The notes under the pieces are model-generated. The model saw nothing but the letters and a program-made list of their open reading frames with translations, did no database searches and had not been told where the DNA came from. A program made the position numbers and the translations under genes. A stretch of DNA of 14,244 bases from an uncultured Micrococcales bacterium. Its GTDB lineage: Bacteria; Actinomycetota; Actinomycetes; Actinomycetales; Microbacteriaceae. The DNA lies in assembly GCA_903824455.1 (NCBI GenBank), contig CAIJWY010000006.1:1-14244 (forward strand). The letters are read 5' to 3'. Positions within the stretch are counted from its first letter, which is position 1, and each line of letters begins with the position of its first letter. Positions 6,511 to 13,303 of this stretch are shown piece after piece.

Positions 6511-7088
6511 TAGTTAAGGCCGTGTAGCACGATCTCGTCTAGTGAAAGGCGGGTGCGCGGTGCGACTTCTCGCTCCTGTGCCGGTGCTGGAAGCCCCGAC
6601 ATGTCGCCCTGCTTGCCAAGAACTACTGCGGCAATCGAGTTTCGGTCTTGCTCTAGGCCGAGCAGCTTGGTAACTACCTCGTGGTTGTAACCGCTGATCG
6701 GGTGGGTGGCTAGACCCAGCGCCTGAGCCTGAACAATCATGTTCTGAGAGGCTAGGCCGGCATCGAACCAAGCGATTGGGTAAGGATTTCCATCCTGGTT
6801 TACAGCTGGAACCGAGATAAAGATTACGTGTGATGCGTTTGGCACCCAGGCAGCATTGAAGCCAGACATGGCCTGTTCAATGATTGCGGTGTGAAGTTCT
6901 TCTCCGCGGGTGACCACCGAGAAGCGCCAAGGCTGGAGGTTATTGGCCGAAGGTGCCCAACGACCGGCTTCTAGCACAGCCGTTAGTTCGGCTTTGGAAA
7001 GCTCGTAGGTGTTGTCGTAGGCGCGTGGACTCCAGCGCTCGGCAATTTCGGTCAATAGTGGGGTGCTGGTTTCAGCTGTCTTTTTCAT
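6510..7088 (-). CDS. Nitroreductase family FMN-dependent oxidoreductase
   Basis: Cytoplasmic flavoenzyme of 192 residues that uses NAD(P)H to reduce nitro or enal-type compounds. Features: ERWSPRAYD (17-25) and RWAPSANNLQPWRF (43-56), the FMN phosphate-binding region. WFDAGLASQNMIVQAQALGL (107-126) is the conserved dimer and cofactor helix, and ISGYNHEVV (131-139) is the second flavin loop. I chose ATG 7088, preceded by AGAGAG. An in-frame TTG at 7106 preceded by GAAAGG would add six residues and cannot be excluded. It forms an operon with dedA through a one-base overlap. A TAGAAT -10 candidate lies at 7124-7119, beside an inverted repeat shared with the divergent permease gene. The physiological substrate is unknown. 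Confidence 0.88.
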   Translation of the reverse strand: MKKTAETSTPLLTEIAERWSPRAYDNTYELSKAELTAVLEAGRWAPSANNLQPWRFSVVTRGEELHTAIIEQAMSGFNAAWVPNASHVIFISVPAVNQDGNPYPIAWFDAGLASQNMIVQAQALGLATHPISGYNHEVVTKLLGLEQDRNSIAAVVLGKQGDMSGLPAPAQEREVAPRTRLSLDEIVLHGLN

Positions 7089-7118
7089 AATCTCTCTAAC
7101 AATCAAAGCAACCTTTCT

Positions 7119-7168
7119 ATTCTACTTTTTGTGAAAAAGTTCCAGCATCCGATGGTTAGGCTGGTTGG
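7119..7168. promoter_or_regulatory. Divergent promoter region with a perfect inverted repeat
   Basis: Between the nitroreductase and the EamA permease, ACTTTTT (7124-7130) and AAAAAGT (7134-7140) form a perfect 7-bp inverted repeat around GTG. On the minus strand TAGAAT (7124-7119) abuts it as a -10 for the nitroreductase. On the plus strand TAGGCT (7157-7162) lies 6 nt before the permease ATG, the leaderless spacing also seen at tadA and upp; its -35 position would fall in the repeat. A regulator bound to the repeat could therefore affect both genes. Confidence 0.5.
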
Positions 7169-8053
7169 ATGTCTCGCAAAGGTCTGTTTCTCTTTTTAGC
7201 CACCGGTTTGGCGTGGGGAATGCCTTACTTCTTCATTCGCATTGCGGCGGCCGAGTTCTCGGCACCGATGATTATTTTTGCCAGAACTCTGGTTGGTGCA
7301 GCGGTTTTGATTCCGCTGGCAATTAAGCGCGGAGTTTTGAAGGAAACCTTGAAGGCTTGGCCTTACGTTTTGGCTTTCGCAGTACTCGAGATGGTTGGCC
7401 CCTGGTGGCTATTGACCACGGCGGAGGGTGGCAACCCGTCGCACATCAATTCCGGTCTGGCTGGGTTGCTCATCGCCACCGTGCCATTCTTCGGTGTGTT
7501 CATCAGCTACTTCTATATAGGAGACAAGAGTGTGATTCACCCTAAGACGCTATTTGGTCTCGCGGTTGGATTCATTGGTCTGGTTTTGCTGGTTGGAATC
7601 GACTCGGTTACTGGAGCGGTTGAACCAATTTGGGTTGGCGCGGTTATTTTGGCGGCCATCGGTTATGCCATTGCGCCGGCCATTATTTCGAAGAAGATTC
7701 CTAATGTGCCGAGCGAAGGTGTGATTTCGGTTTCCATGGTTTTGGTGGCAGCCGTTTATGTGATTCCCGCGTTTTTGAACCCGCTGGCAACGCCAACCGC
7801 CAAGCCAAGCGCCGATGGGTGGATCGCTCTGGCGGTTTTGGGTGTAGTTTGCTCGGCCATAGCCTTCGCGCTGTTCTTCGAACTGATTCGCGAAATCGGT
7901 TCGATGCGAGCCAGCACCATCACCTACATGAACACCGTGATTGCAATTGTGCTCGGGGTTACCTTCTTGAGCGAACCTCTTACTCCAGGAATGATGATCG
8001 GTATCCCGCTGGTTATTGTGGGCTCAATTTTCGCAACGCGCAAACACAAATAG
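7169..8053 (+). CDS. EamA/DMT family permease
   Basis: Drug/metabolite transporter of 294 residues with two EamA repeats and about ten membrane helices. The N-terminal repeat starts FLFLATGLAWGMPYFFIRIAA; FARTLVGAAVLIPLA is the family's conserved helix 2. The second repeat begins near residue 155 (WVGAVILAAIGYAIAPAIIS) and ends with MRASTITYMNTVIAIVLGVTFLSEPLT, the classic EamA closing motif. The start is ATG 7169, with TAGGCT 6 nt upstream and no Shine-Dalgarno site, so probably leaderless. Substrates in this family range from amino acids to purines, so none is assigned. It is followed after 66 bp by the response regulator. Confidence 0.9.
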   Translation: MSRKGLFLFLATGLAWGMPYFFIRIAAAEFSAPMIIFARTLVGAAVLIPLAIKRGVLKETLKAWPYVLAFAVLEMVGPWWLLTTAEGGNPSHINSGLAGLLIATVPFFGVFISYFYIGDKSVIHPKTLFGLAVGFIGLVLLVGIDSVTGAVEPIWVGAVILAAIGYAIAPAIISKKIPNVPSEGVISVSMVLVAAVYVIPAFLNPLATPTAKPSADGWIALAVLGVVCSAIAFALFFELIREIGSMRASTITYMNTVIAIVLGVTFLSEPLTPGMMIGIPLVIVGSIFATRKHK

Positions 8054-8063
8054 CTGATATAAA

Positions 8064-8077
8064 TTCGCTCAGGCGAA
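8064..8077 (+). terminator. Weak hairpin after the EamA gene
   Basis: TTCGC (8064-8068), loop TCAG and GCGAA (8073-8077) form a 5-bp hairpin 10 bp beyond the permease stop, followed by GATTTC but no true T-run. It might be a weak terminator or part of the response-regulator 5' region. A TATAAA at 8058-8063 could serve as a -10 instead. Confidence 0.25.
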
Positions 8078-8119
8078 GATTTCTGTCAACAACGTCGCAA
8101 GTGATGGCATTGTTATCCT

Positions 8120-8770
8120 GTGAGCCAATTCAACCGTAAAGTGCTGGTCGTGGAAGATGATTCCCTGCTGCGCTCGCTAATCGTGTCTAACCTGACAACC
8201 GCTGGTTTCGTTGTTGAGTCAACCGATAGCGCTGCCTCTGCTCGCAAAATCGCCGACGATTTCGACCCCGATGTGGCGCTTCTAGATATCGAGCTTGGAA
8301 ATGGTCCAACCGGTATCGACCTAGCTCTCGTGCTTCGAAAGAACACCCCCGAAATTGCCCTGGTCTTTCTAACTCACATTCCTGAGCCTCGATTGGTTGG
8401 CGTGGATAACCGGAAGATCCCGAAAAACGCCGCTTACCTTGCTAAAGATCGCATCACCGACCCGAATGTACTCAGCCAGGCTATCGATGCCGCTCTCCGA
8501 GGTCGCGCCGGACGAGAATTCCGCGACGACAAACTTGACTACTCGCTTTCCGAACTCAGCCGCTCACAGTTGGCTGTGCTTCAGATGGTTGCTCTTGGTA
8601 TGTCGAATACCGAAATTGCGAAGGATCGTGAAACCACGGTTCGCGCTGTTGAGAACCTGGTTAAGCGAGCCTTTCAAGCAGCCGGAATCGACTCCGAATC
8701 TGGTGGAAACCCGCGCGTTAACGCGGCTCGCGAATACATTCGTATCGCCGGTTTGCCTCACGGCAAGTAG
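8120..8770 (+). CDS. Orphan NarL/FixJ-type response regulator
   Basis: Cytoplasmic two-component regulator of 216 residues. The receiver domain spans about residues 6-128, with acidic pair Asp13/Asp14 in VLVVEDD, phospho-acceptor Asp56 in ALLDIELG, Thr85 in FLTH and Lys109 in LAKD. A LuxR-type helix-turn-helix follows (about 143-205): LSELSRSQLAVLQMVALGMSN, TEIAKDRETTVRAVENLVKRAF. The linker and tail are more divergent than in typical NarL. No histidine kinase is adjacent. The start is GTG 8120; there is no Shine-Dalgarno site, so a leaderless start is possible, though the TATCCT hexamer touches the GTG and no good box sits at 6 nt. It converges on the secreted-protein gene, the two stop codons being one base apart in the small palindrome GTAGCCTAC. 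Confidence 0.85.
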   Translation: MSQFNRKVLVVEDDSLLRSLIVSNLTTAGFVVESTDSAASARKIADDFDPDVALLDIELGNGPTGIDLALVLRKNTPEIALVFLTHIPEPRLVGVDNRKIPKNAAYLAKDRITDPNVLSQAIDAALRGRAGREFRDDKLDYSLSELSRSQLAVLQMVALGMSNTEIAKDRETTVRAVENLVKRAFQAAGIDSESGGNPRVNAAREYIRIAGLPHGK

Positions 8771-8771
8771 C

Positions 8772-10781
8772 CTACGGAACGGTTACCGTTACCGTCTTTA
8801 CAACGGTTCCAACGGTTATCTTCAGCGTGTGCTTGCCTTTGGCATACTTCTTCACAAACACGTGAGTTGGTAAGGTCACATTGACGTAGGACTTGGTCTT
8901 GCCTTCGAGGATGGTGGCCCTCTGACCGACCAAGTTATAGAAGTTGAAGGTAATCTTCTTGGAAGCCGGAGCTAGCGTTACCGCCTGAGCACCCCAAACC
9001 ACCGACGAAGTTATCGTCGCGGTTCCAGATGCAATCTGAGTTACGTTGTCGGGGTCTTGAATCGTGGCCGTAACCACCTGCGTACCCGCGTCTGTTGAAG
9101 TAACATCGGCGGTCACGATTCCATCGTTCCAACTAACCGCGTCGGTCACGTTGGTAAGCGATCCAGCCCCGCTGGTGCTAAAGCGCACGGTAGCGCCAAC
9201 GACCGGGTTGCCCCAGCGGTCGGTTAACTTGAAGTACTGAGGAACCGGGGTTCCAGGTACCGCGATTGGGGCGGGAAGTGCCTCGATGAACTTGGCATCG
9301 GTAAGCGAGTTCTTGCAACTCATGGTGTGAGTCTTGAACGCCGTGCCGGTGATGATCTTGAAGGTGGTGATACCGGTCTTGGTGCACATTAGGGCAATTT
9401 TTTGCGTGTAGGTGTACTCGAAAATTAGTGGAGAGTGGAAGGAGCTCGATGATGTAAGTTCTTGCCACGGGCGAAGCACGTCGCCTAGGGCAGCCATGCC
9501 GCCGTTGTCGGCAATCACCTGAATTTCTGGCGAGTACAGAGCAATTGGAAGTGAGTTCTTCATGTAGTTGATGTTCAGAGTGACGATATCGACGTCGGTT
9601 GTCGCATTGTCTAGGGTGTCTATAGGCTGAGCTGGGTTGGTTACCGACTGACCGTCGATGGTGGTTACGTAATTGCCGGATGAGTTTACGTCGTTGCCGC
9701 CACGATTCACCACGGTGACGGTAGAAGCGGTCGGCTTGATGTTCACATCGGTTACCAGCTGCGGCCAAATGTAGTCGGCCGATTCGTCGAGGGCGTTGGT
9801 GGTTGGCTGAATCGAGAAGGCAATGAATCCGCCCTCTTTCGCCTTGGTGTCGGAGTTAACAAACTTGTTGTTCTTTACCTCTTTTAGGGTGTTCTTGTTT
9901 TTGACTGCGAACGAAACCATTCCATTGGCGTCGGTGGCCTTGTCGGCGTCGTAAGCATTCCAGCGACAGAGTCGGCAACCAAGGTCAACAATGAGGTGCA
10001 CATCTCGATCCACCTGGGGTGTTCCCCAAATGTCGGTAACTCGGTAGATCAAATTCAAGGTCGAACCATACTTGTAGCTCTTCACATAAACCTGTGAGTA
10101 CTCTGGCAGCCAGTCTTTCTTGAAAACGCTCCAGGCCCAGGTGAACTCTTGGAACCCACCGTTGGTACATTCATGCGCACGTGAAACCGGCTTTCCCGCT
10201 TTGACTTCTCGGTAGATACACTGAGATTCAAATCCTCGGCCCGAGCCAACCAATTTGATGATCGGGTAAAAGCCGGGGTCTTGCCAGTCGAGAACTAAGT
10301 TGCCAACGGCCGCAATGGACTCTCCTTCGCCAGAGCTAAGGCCAACCCGGAGGTCGGTGTCGGCCTCAGGGGCAACTGAAAGGGTAAGCGTGACCTCAGC
10401 CACACCGAATTCGTCGGTGATGGCGATGTTATCTGGGTCTTCGATGCTGTCGGTGAACTCAACGTCGCCGCTCATTACAAACTGAACCTTTTTGCCTGCA
10501 TTGGCTACGCCACCAAGATATTGTGCGGTTACGCTGTTACGGTCGGTTCTCACCCAAGCGATGTTGTGCTGAGTTTCGCTGTCGACCAGTAAAGTGCTCG
10601 ATGTGTCGAATTCGCGCTTTACGCGCTCGAAGACGCCGTCTTCGATCTTGGCGTGGAGATTCTTCCAGGTTGGGGCCGAGACCCAATCAACCACAGCGTT
10701 GGCCGGGCTAGCAACCAAGCCAGCAATAGACAAAACTGCGCTAATAATTACAGCTAGTAGTGTGCGGGTTGATCGATTCAC
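8772..10781 (-). CDS. Large secreted protein with bacterial Ig-like (Big-1/invasin-type) domains
   Basis: Exported protein of 669 residues. I chose GTG 10781 because GGAG lies 6 nt upstream and the product then starts MNRSTRTLLAVIISAVLS, a typical signal peptide with a likely cut after ANA at residue 29; a longer frame from GTG 10823 would bury it. At least three Ig-like modules are visible by repeated patterns: about 80-165 (ends TDEFGVAEVTLTL), about 243-315 (VTDIWGTPQVDRDVHLIV, TDANGMVSFAV) and about 508-590 (LTDRWGNPVVGATVRF, DGIVTADV). Six Cys fall in pairs (188/205, 269/272, 466/489), suggesting disulfides. The tail (595-669) is basic and strand-rich, with no LPXTG or closing membrane helix, so it is free or held non-covalently. 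It lies after the sugar operon with its own promoter and operator. The function is unknown; surface adhesion or a cell-envelope role is a guess. Confidence 0.82.
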   Translation of the reverse strand: MNRSTRTLLAVIISAVLSIAGLVASPANAVVDWVSAPTWKNLHAKIEDGVFERVKREFDTSSTLLVDSETQHNIAWVRTDRNSVTAQYLGGVANAGKKVQFVMSGDVEFTDSIEDPDNIAITDEFGVAEVTLTLSVAPEADTDLRVGLSSGEGESIAAVGNLVLDWQDPGFYPIIKLVGSGRGFESQCIYREVKAGKPVSRAHECTNGGFQEFTWAWSVFKKDWLPEYSQVYVKSYKYGSTLNLIYRVTDIWGTPQVDRDVHLIVDLGCRLCRWNAYDADKATDANGMVSFAVKNKNTLKEVKNNKFVNSDTKAKEGGFIAFSIQPTTNALDESADYIWPQLVTDVNIKPTASTVTVVNRGGNDVNSSGNYVTTIDGQSVTNPAQPIDTLDNATTDVDIVTLNINYMKNSLPIALYSPEIQVIADNGGMAALGDVLRPWQELTSSSSFHSPLIFEYTYTQKIALMCTKTGITTFKIITGTAFKTHTMSCKNSLTDAKFIEALPAPIAVPGTPVPQYFKLTDRWGNPVVGATVRFSTSGAGSLTNVTDAVSWNDGIVTADVTSTDAGTQVVTATIQDPDNVTQIASGTATITSSVVWGAQAVTLAPASKKITFNFYNLVGQRATILEGKTKSYVNVTLPTHVFVKKYAKGKHTLKITVGTVVKTVTVTVP

Positions 10782-10796
10782 CAAGTTCTCCAAAAT

Positions 10797-10809
10797 TTTC
10801 AGGCTGAAA
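10797..10809. repeat. Perfect 13-bp palindrome in the 5' UTR of the secreted-protein gene
   Basis: TTTCAG, a central G, and CTGAAA. It lies between the proposed promoter and the GGAG ribosome site of the secreted-protein gene. The centre is too tight for a strong RNA hairpin, so an operator is more natural, but chance is possible. Confidence 0.35.
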
Positions 10810-10839
10810 GTGAAAACGCTCACACAAGCATTTGTATTG

Positions 10840-10867
10840 AGTATAAAAGAAAAAGGCTTTTCGTGAA
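10840..10867 (-). promoter_or_regulatory. Promoter of the secreted-protein gene
   Basis: On the minus strand TATACT (10845-10840) matches the -10 consensus at five of six bases. TTCACG (10867-10862) matches the -35 at four of six with a 16-bp spacer. The transcript would start near 10833 and have a leader of about 50 nt. The -35 lies inside the palindrome at 10859-10882. Confidence 0.55.
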
Positions 10868-10882
10868 AGCGATTTCACGAAA
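10859..10882. promoter_or_regulatory. cre/LacI-type operator palindrome (may double as a terminator of the LacI gene)
   Basis: Two perfect 10-bp arms, TTTCGTGAAA and TTTCACGAAA, flank the centre GCGA. The core TGAAAGCGATTTCA fits the cre-like pattern of LacI/GalR-family operators with a central CG. It lies 6 bp after the lacI stop and over the -35 of the secreted-protein gene. On the minus strand the RNA would also form a 10-bp hairpin, followed after AGCC by TTTTTCTTTT, so it could act as a terminator too. The LacI protein encoded next door is the obvious candidate to bind. Confidence 0.6.
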
Positions 10883-10888
10883 CCGTTA

Positions 10889-11899
10889 CTAAGCCGTTTC
10901 GCGAATAACTAGCTCGCAGGGAAGGATCTCGGAATGAACTTCATCGCCGTGAACCAGCGCCAAAATCATGTTGGCCGCTTCCATGCCGAGCCCCACGATA
11001 TCTTGGCGAACGCTGGTTAGGCCGGGGTGAGAGTTCTGCGCTAGGTAAGAATCGTCAAAGCCAATCACCGCGATGTCTTCCGGAACCGATTTCCCGGCTT
11101 CCAGAATTGCAGCAATTGCACCTAGAGCCATCACGTCGTTCGAGCAGAAGATCGCATCTAGGTCGGGGTGTTTTTGCATCAGATTCTGCGCGTGCTGTAT
11201 GCCAGCTTCTCGAGACCAGTCGCCTTCGGCCACCAAACCTTTAACTTTGGGTAAACCGAGTTCTTGGCAGGCCGCTAGGTAACCATCCAGTCGCTGTTCG
11301 GCGGCTGTGTTATCTAGGTCACCGGTAATCATGGCGATAGTTTTGCGGCCCTTTTCCACCAGGTGACGAACCGCTGCAAAAGCACCACCGGCATTATCGG
11401 AATCGACATAGGAAAAAGGGTTACTGGTGTGAGGCGTTCCGTTGACCACCAGCGGGAGATTTTGCTTCGCCAAGAGCTTGATGAGCGAGTCTTTGTGAAG
11501 TTGCAAGAAAATGGCGCCATCTACTTCGCCTCGCTGGAGGTATTGAGCAACAGGTGAATCTAGTTTCTCGAGTGGGGCAACCAGCAGCAGAGTTTGCATT
11601 TCGTGTTCCATGAGCACGCGGCTGATGCCGTTGGTGATTGCTCCCCAGAACGGATCTTGGAAAACCGATAGGTCGTCGTCGATAACCACAGCGATGAGCC
11701 CGGTTCGACCAGAGGCAAGTGCGGCAGCGGCGCGGTGTTTTTTGTAACCCAGCTTTTCAACCGCCAGGTTTACGGCTGCGATTCGATCGGTGTCAACCTT
11801 GGTGTCGCCGTTCAAAACTCGAGAAACCGTGGCTTCACTTACTCCGGCGAGTTTGGCAATCTCCGCATAGGTCGGTCGGCTTTTCTGCTTTGCGGCCAC
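10889..11899 (-). CDS. LacI family transcriptional regulator of the beta-glucoside operon
   Basis: Sugar-responsive repressor of 336 residues. The N-terminal helix-turn-helix is YAEIAKLAGVSEATVSRVLNG (residues 11-31). The hinge region is HRAAAALASGRTGLIAVVI (55-73). The periplasmic-binding-like effector domain follows, with DPFWGAITNGI (82-92), DAIFCSNDVMALGA and DIAVIGFDDS, all standard for LacI/GalR proteins. The start is GTG 11899, seven bases after the beta-glucosidase stop, so it is the last gene of the sugar operon and probably autoregulated. The upstream AAGGG is distant (12 nt), so translation may depend on coupling. The inducer is likely the imported beta-glucoside or its product. 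Downstream is a palindrome that fits a LacI operator. Confidence 0.93.
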   Translation of the reverse strand: MAAKQKSRPTYAEIAKLAGVSEATVSRVLNGDTKVDTDRIAAVNLAVEKLGYKKHRAAAALASGRTGLIAVVIDDDLSVFQDPFWGAITNGISRVLMEHEMQTLLLVAPLEKLDSPVAQYLQRGEVDGAIFLQLHKDSLIKLLAKQNLPLVVNGTPHTSNPFSYVDSDNAGGAFAAVRHLVEKGRKTIAMITGDLDNTAAEQRLDGYLAACQELGLPKVKGLVAEGDWSREAGIQHAQNLMQKHPDLDAIFCSNDVMALGAIAAILEAGKSVPEDIAVIGFDDSYLAQNSHPGLTSVRQDIVGLGMEAANMILALVHGDEVHSEILPCELVIRETA

Positions 11900-11906
11900 T
11901 ACTCGA

Positions 11907-13301
11907 TCACACCCTTATCGACTCAACAATCCCCCTAATGTTACTACCGTTACTCGCAACAATCTCTTTGTAAACTTTTGCGCTGAGTTTGGGGATTCTG
12001 GCTTGGGTTTCGAAGTCAACATGAACTAGTCCGAAACGCTTGCGATAGCCTTCGGCCCATTCGTAGTTATCCATCAGCGACCAGGCAAAATATGCGTCGA
12101 GCGGAACACCTTGGTCGATGGCTTGGGAAAGCTGCTCTAGGTGAGCGGCGATGTACTCAACCCTCAGGTGGTCATTTACTTCGCCGTTTTCAACCGGGTA
12201 ATCATAGGCAGCGCCATTTTCGGTAACCGCCAAACTCTCGATTTGAGGCCAGTCGCGCTTGATGCGAAGCAGCAGGTTTTTGATTCCCTCAGGGGTGATT
12301 GGCCAACCCATGTCGGTGGTAGGTTCTGGAACCTTGCCACTGGCTCGCTGCGGGAACGGGTGAGGTCCGCCGTCCATGGCTGCCTTGTCTTCTGGGCCAG
12401 GGGCGCTGATAAAGGAGTCGCTGTAGTAGTTGACGCCCATGAAGTCGGTATCAATTTTCAACAGCTTTTCGTCGCCGGGAAGCAGCACTTTTTGAAGCTT
12501 TGGACCGTAGTAATCTACTAGCTCCTGAGGGTAGTGACCGGTTTGTTCGGCATCGATCCACCAGCGGTTGATGTGCGCGTCTTGAAGTCTCGCAAGGTCT
12601 ACCAGTTCTGAATCGTTAGGGTCGGAAACGATGTAGTTGGTCATGTTTAGCGTTTGCCCGATGATCACGTTTGGGTTGATGGCGCGAACTGCGCGAATAC
12701 CTTCGGCATGTGCCAAAGCACTGTGGTGAGCTGCGGCAATGGCCTGATCCATGTCTTTTACGCCGGGAGCGTGAACTCCAGACATGTAGCCAAGCCAGGT
12801 GAAACACCACGGCTCGTTGAAGGTGATCCACTTATCAACGCGGTCGGAGTAAGCCTCGGCGAGATCAGCGGCGTAGACGGCAAAACGATAGGCGGTGTCG
12901 CGGTTAGCCCAGCCACCTTTGTCTTGCAAAGCCTGAGGTAAATCCCAGTGATACATGGTTGGAAGCGGCTTGATGCCAGCCTCGAGTAGCTGGTCAATCA
13001 AACGAGAGTAGAAATCGTAGCCGCGCTGTTCGCGCTGAGAATCTCCCTGAGGAGCAAGTCTCGGCCAAGCAATCGAGAAACGATATGAGTCGATTCCCAG
13101 ATCCTTCATGATCTCGATATCCTGTGGCACGCGGTGGTAGTGATCGCAGGCTACGTCGCCGTTGTCACCGTTGAAGACCTTGCCAGGAGTTGCTGCGAAG
13201 GTATCCCAGATGCTCGGGCCGCGACCATCCTCGTGGGCAGCGCCCTCAATCTGATAGCTGGCGGTGGCTGCGCCCCAAGTGAAGTTTTTTGGAAATGTCA
13301 T
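11907..13301 (-). CDS. GH1 family beta-glucosidase
   Basis: Cytoplasmic retaining glycosidase of 464 residues that splits beta-glucosides such as cellobiose, or related beta-glycosides, to free sugar. It starts with the GH1 signature FTWGAATASYQIEGA (7-21). The acid/base Glu163 is in TFNEP, and nucleophile Glu361 is in VTENG. The sugar-binding subsite -1 shows YHWDLPQAL (117-125) and SLMDNYEWAEGYRKRFGL (408-425). There is no signal peptide, so it acts on sugar already imported. ATG 13301 is two bases after the permease stop, with AAGGGA as the ribosome site inside the permease end. It sits between the ABC permeases and the LacI regulator. Beta-galactosidase or beta-fucosidase side activity is common in GH1 and cannot be excluded. 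Confidence 0.95.
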   Translation of the reverse strand: MTFPKNFTWGAATASYQIEGAAHEDGRGPSIWDTFAATPGKVFNGDNGDVACDHYHRVPQDIEIMKDLGIDSYRFSIAWPRLAPQGDSQREQRGYDFYSRLIDQLLEAGIKPLPTMYHWDLPQALQDKGGWANRDTAYRFAVYAADLAEAYSDRVDKWITFNEPWCFTWLGYMSGVHAPGVKDMDQAIAAAHHSALAHAEGIRAVRAINPNVIIGQTLNMTNYIVSDPNDSELVDLARLQDAHINRWWIDAEQTGHYPQELVDYYGPKLQKVLLPGDEKLLKIDTDFMGVNYYSDSFISAPGPEDKAAMDGGPHPFPQRASGKVPEPTTDMGWPITPEGIKNLLLRIKRDWPQIESLAVTENGAAYDYPVENGEVNDHLRVEYIAAHLEQLSQAIDQGVPLDAYFAWSLMDNYEWAEGYRKRFGLVHVDFETQARIPKLSAKVYKEIVASNGSNIRGIVESIRV

Positions 13302-13303
13302 GG

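Noticed and set aside
8767..8775. GTAGCCTAC palindrome holding both convergent stop codons as a bidirectional terminator
   Set aside because: Four-bp arms with no T-run are too short, and two facing TAG stops generate this symmetry by themselves.
8397..8873. 158-codon plus-strand frame across the end of the response regulator
   Set aside because: It is out of frame with a clear HTH domain and runs antisense into the secreted-protein gene. No ribosome site or recognisable motif.
9178..9768. 196-codon minus-strand frame inside the secreted-protein gene
   Set aside because: It is a shifted-frame shadow with Arg/His-rich, domainless sequence. The Ig-like frame explains the region.
10782..10823. 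GTG start 14 codons upstream for the secreted protein
   Set aside because: It would bury the signal peptide, and GTG 10781 has GGAG at a proper distance.
10810..10823. Second LacI-like site GTGAAAACGCTCAC
   Set aside because: Only the outer four bases of each arm pair and the CG is off centre. It resembles the real site in one half only.
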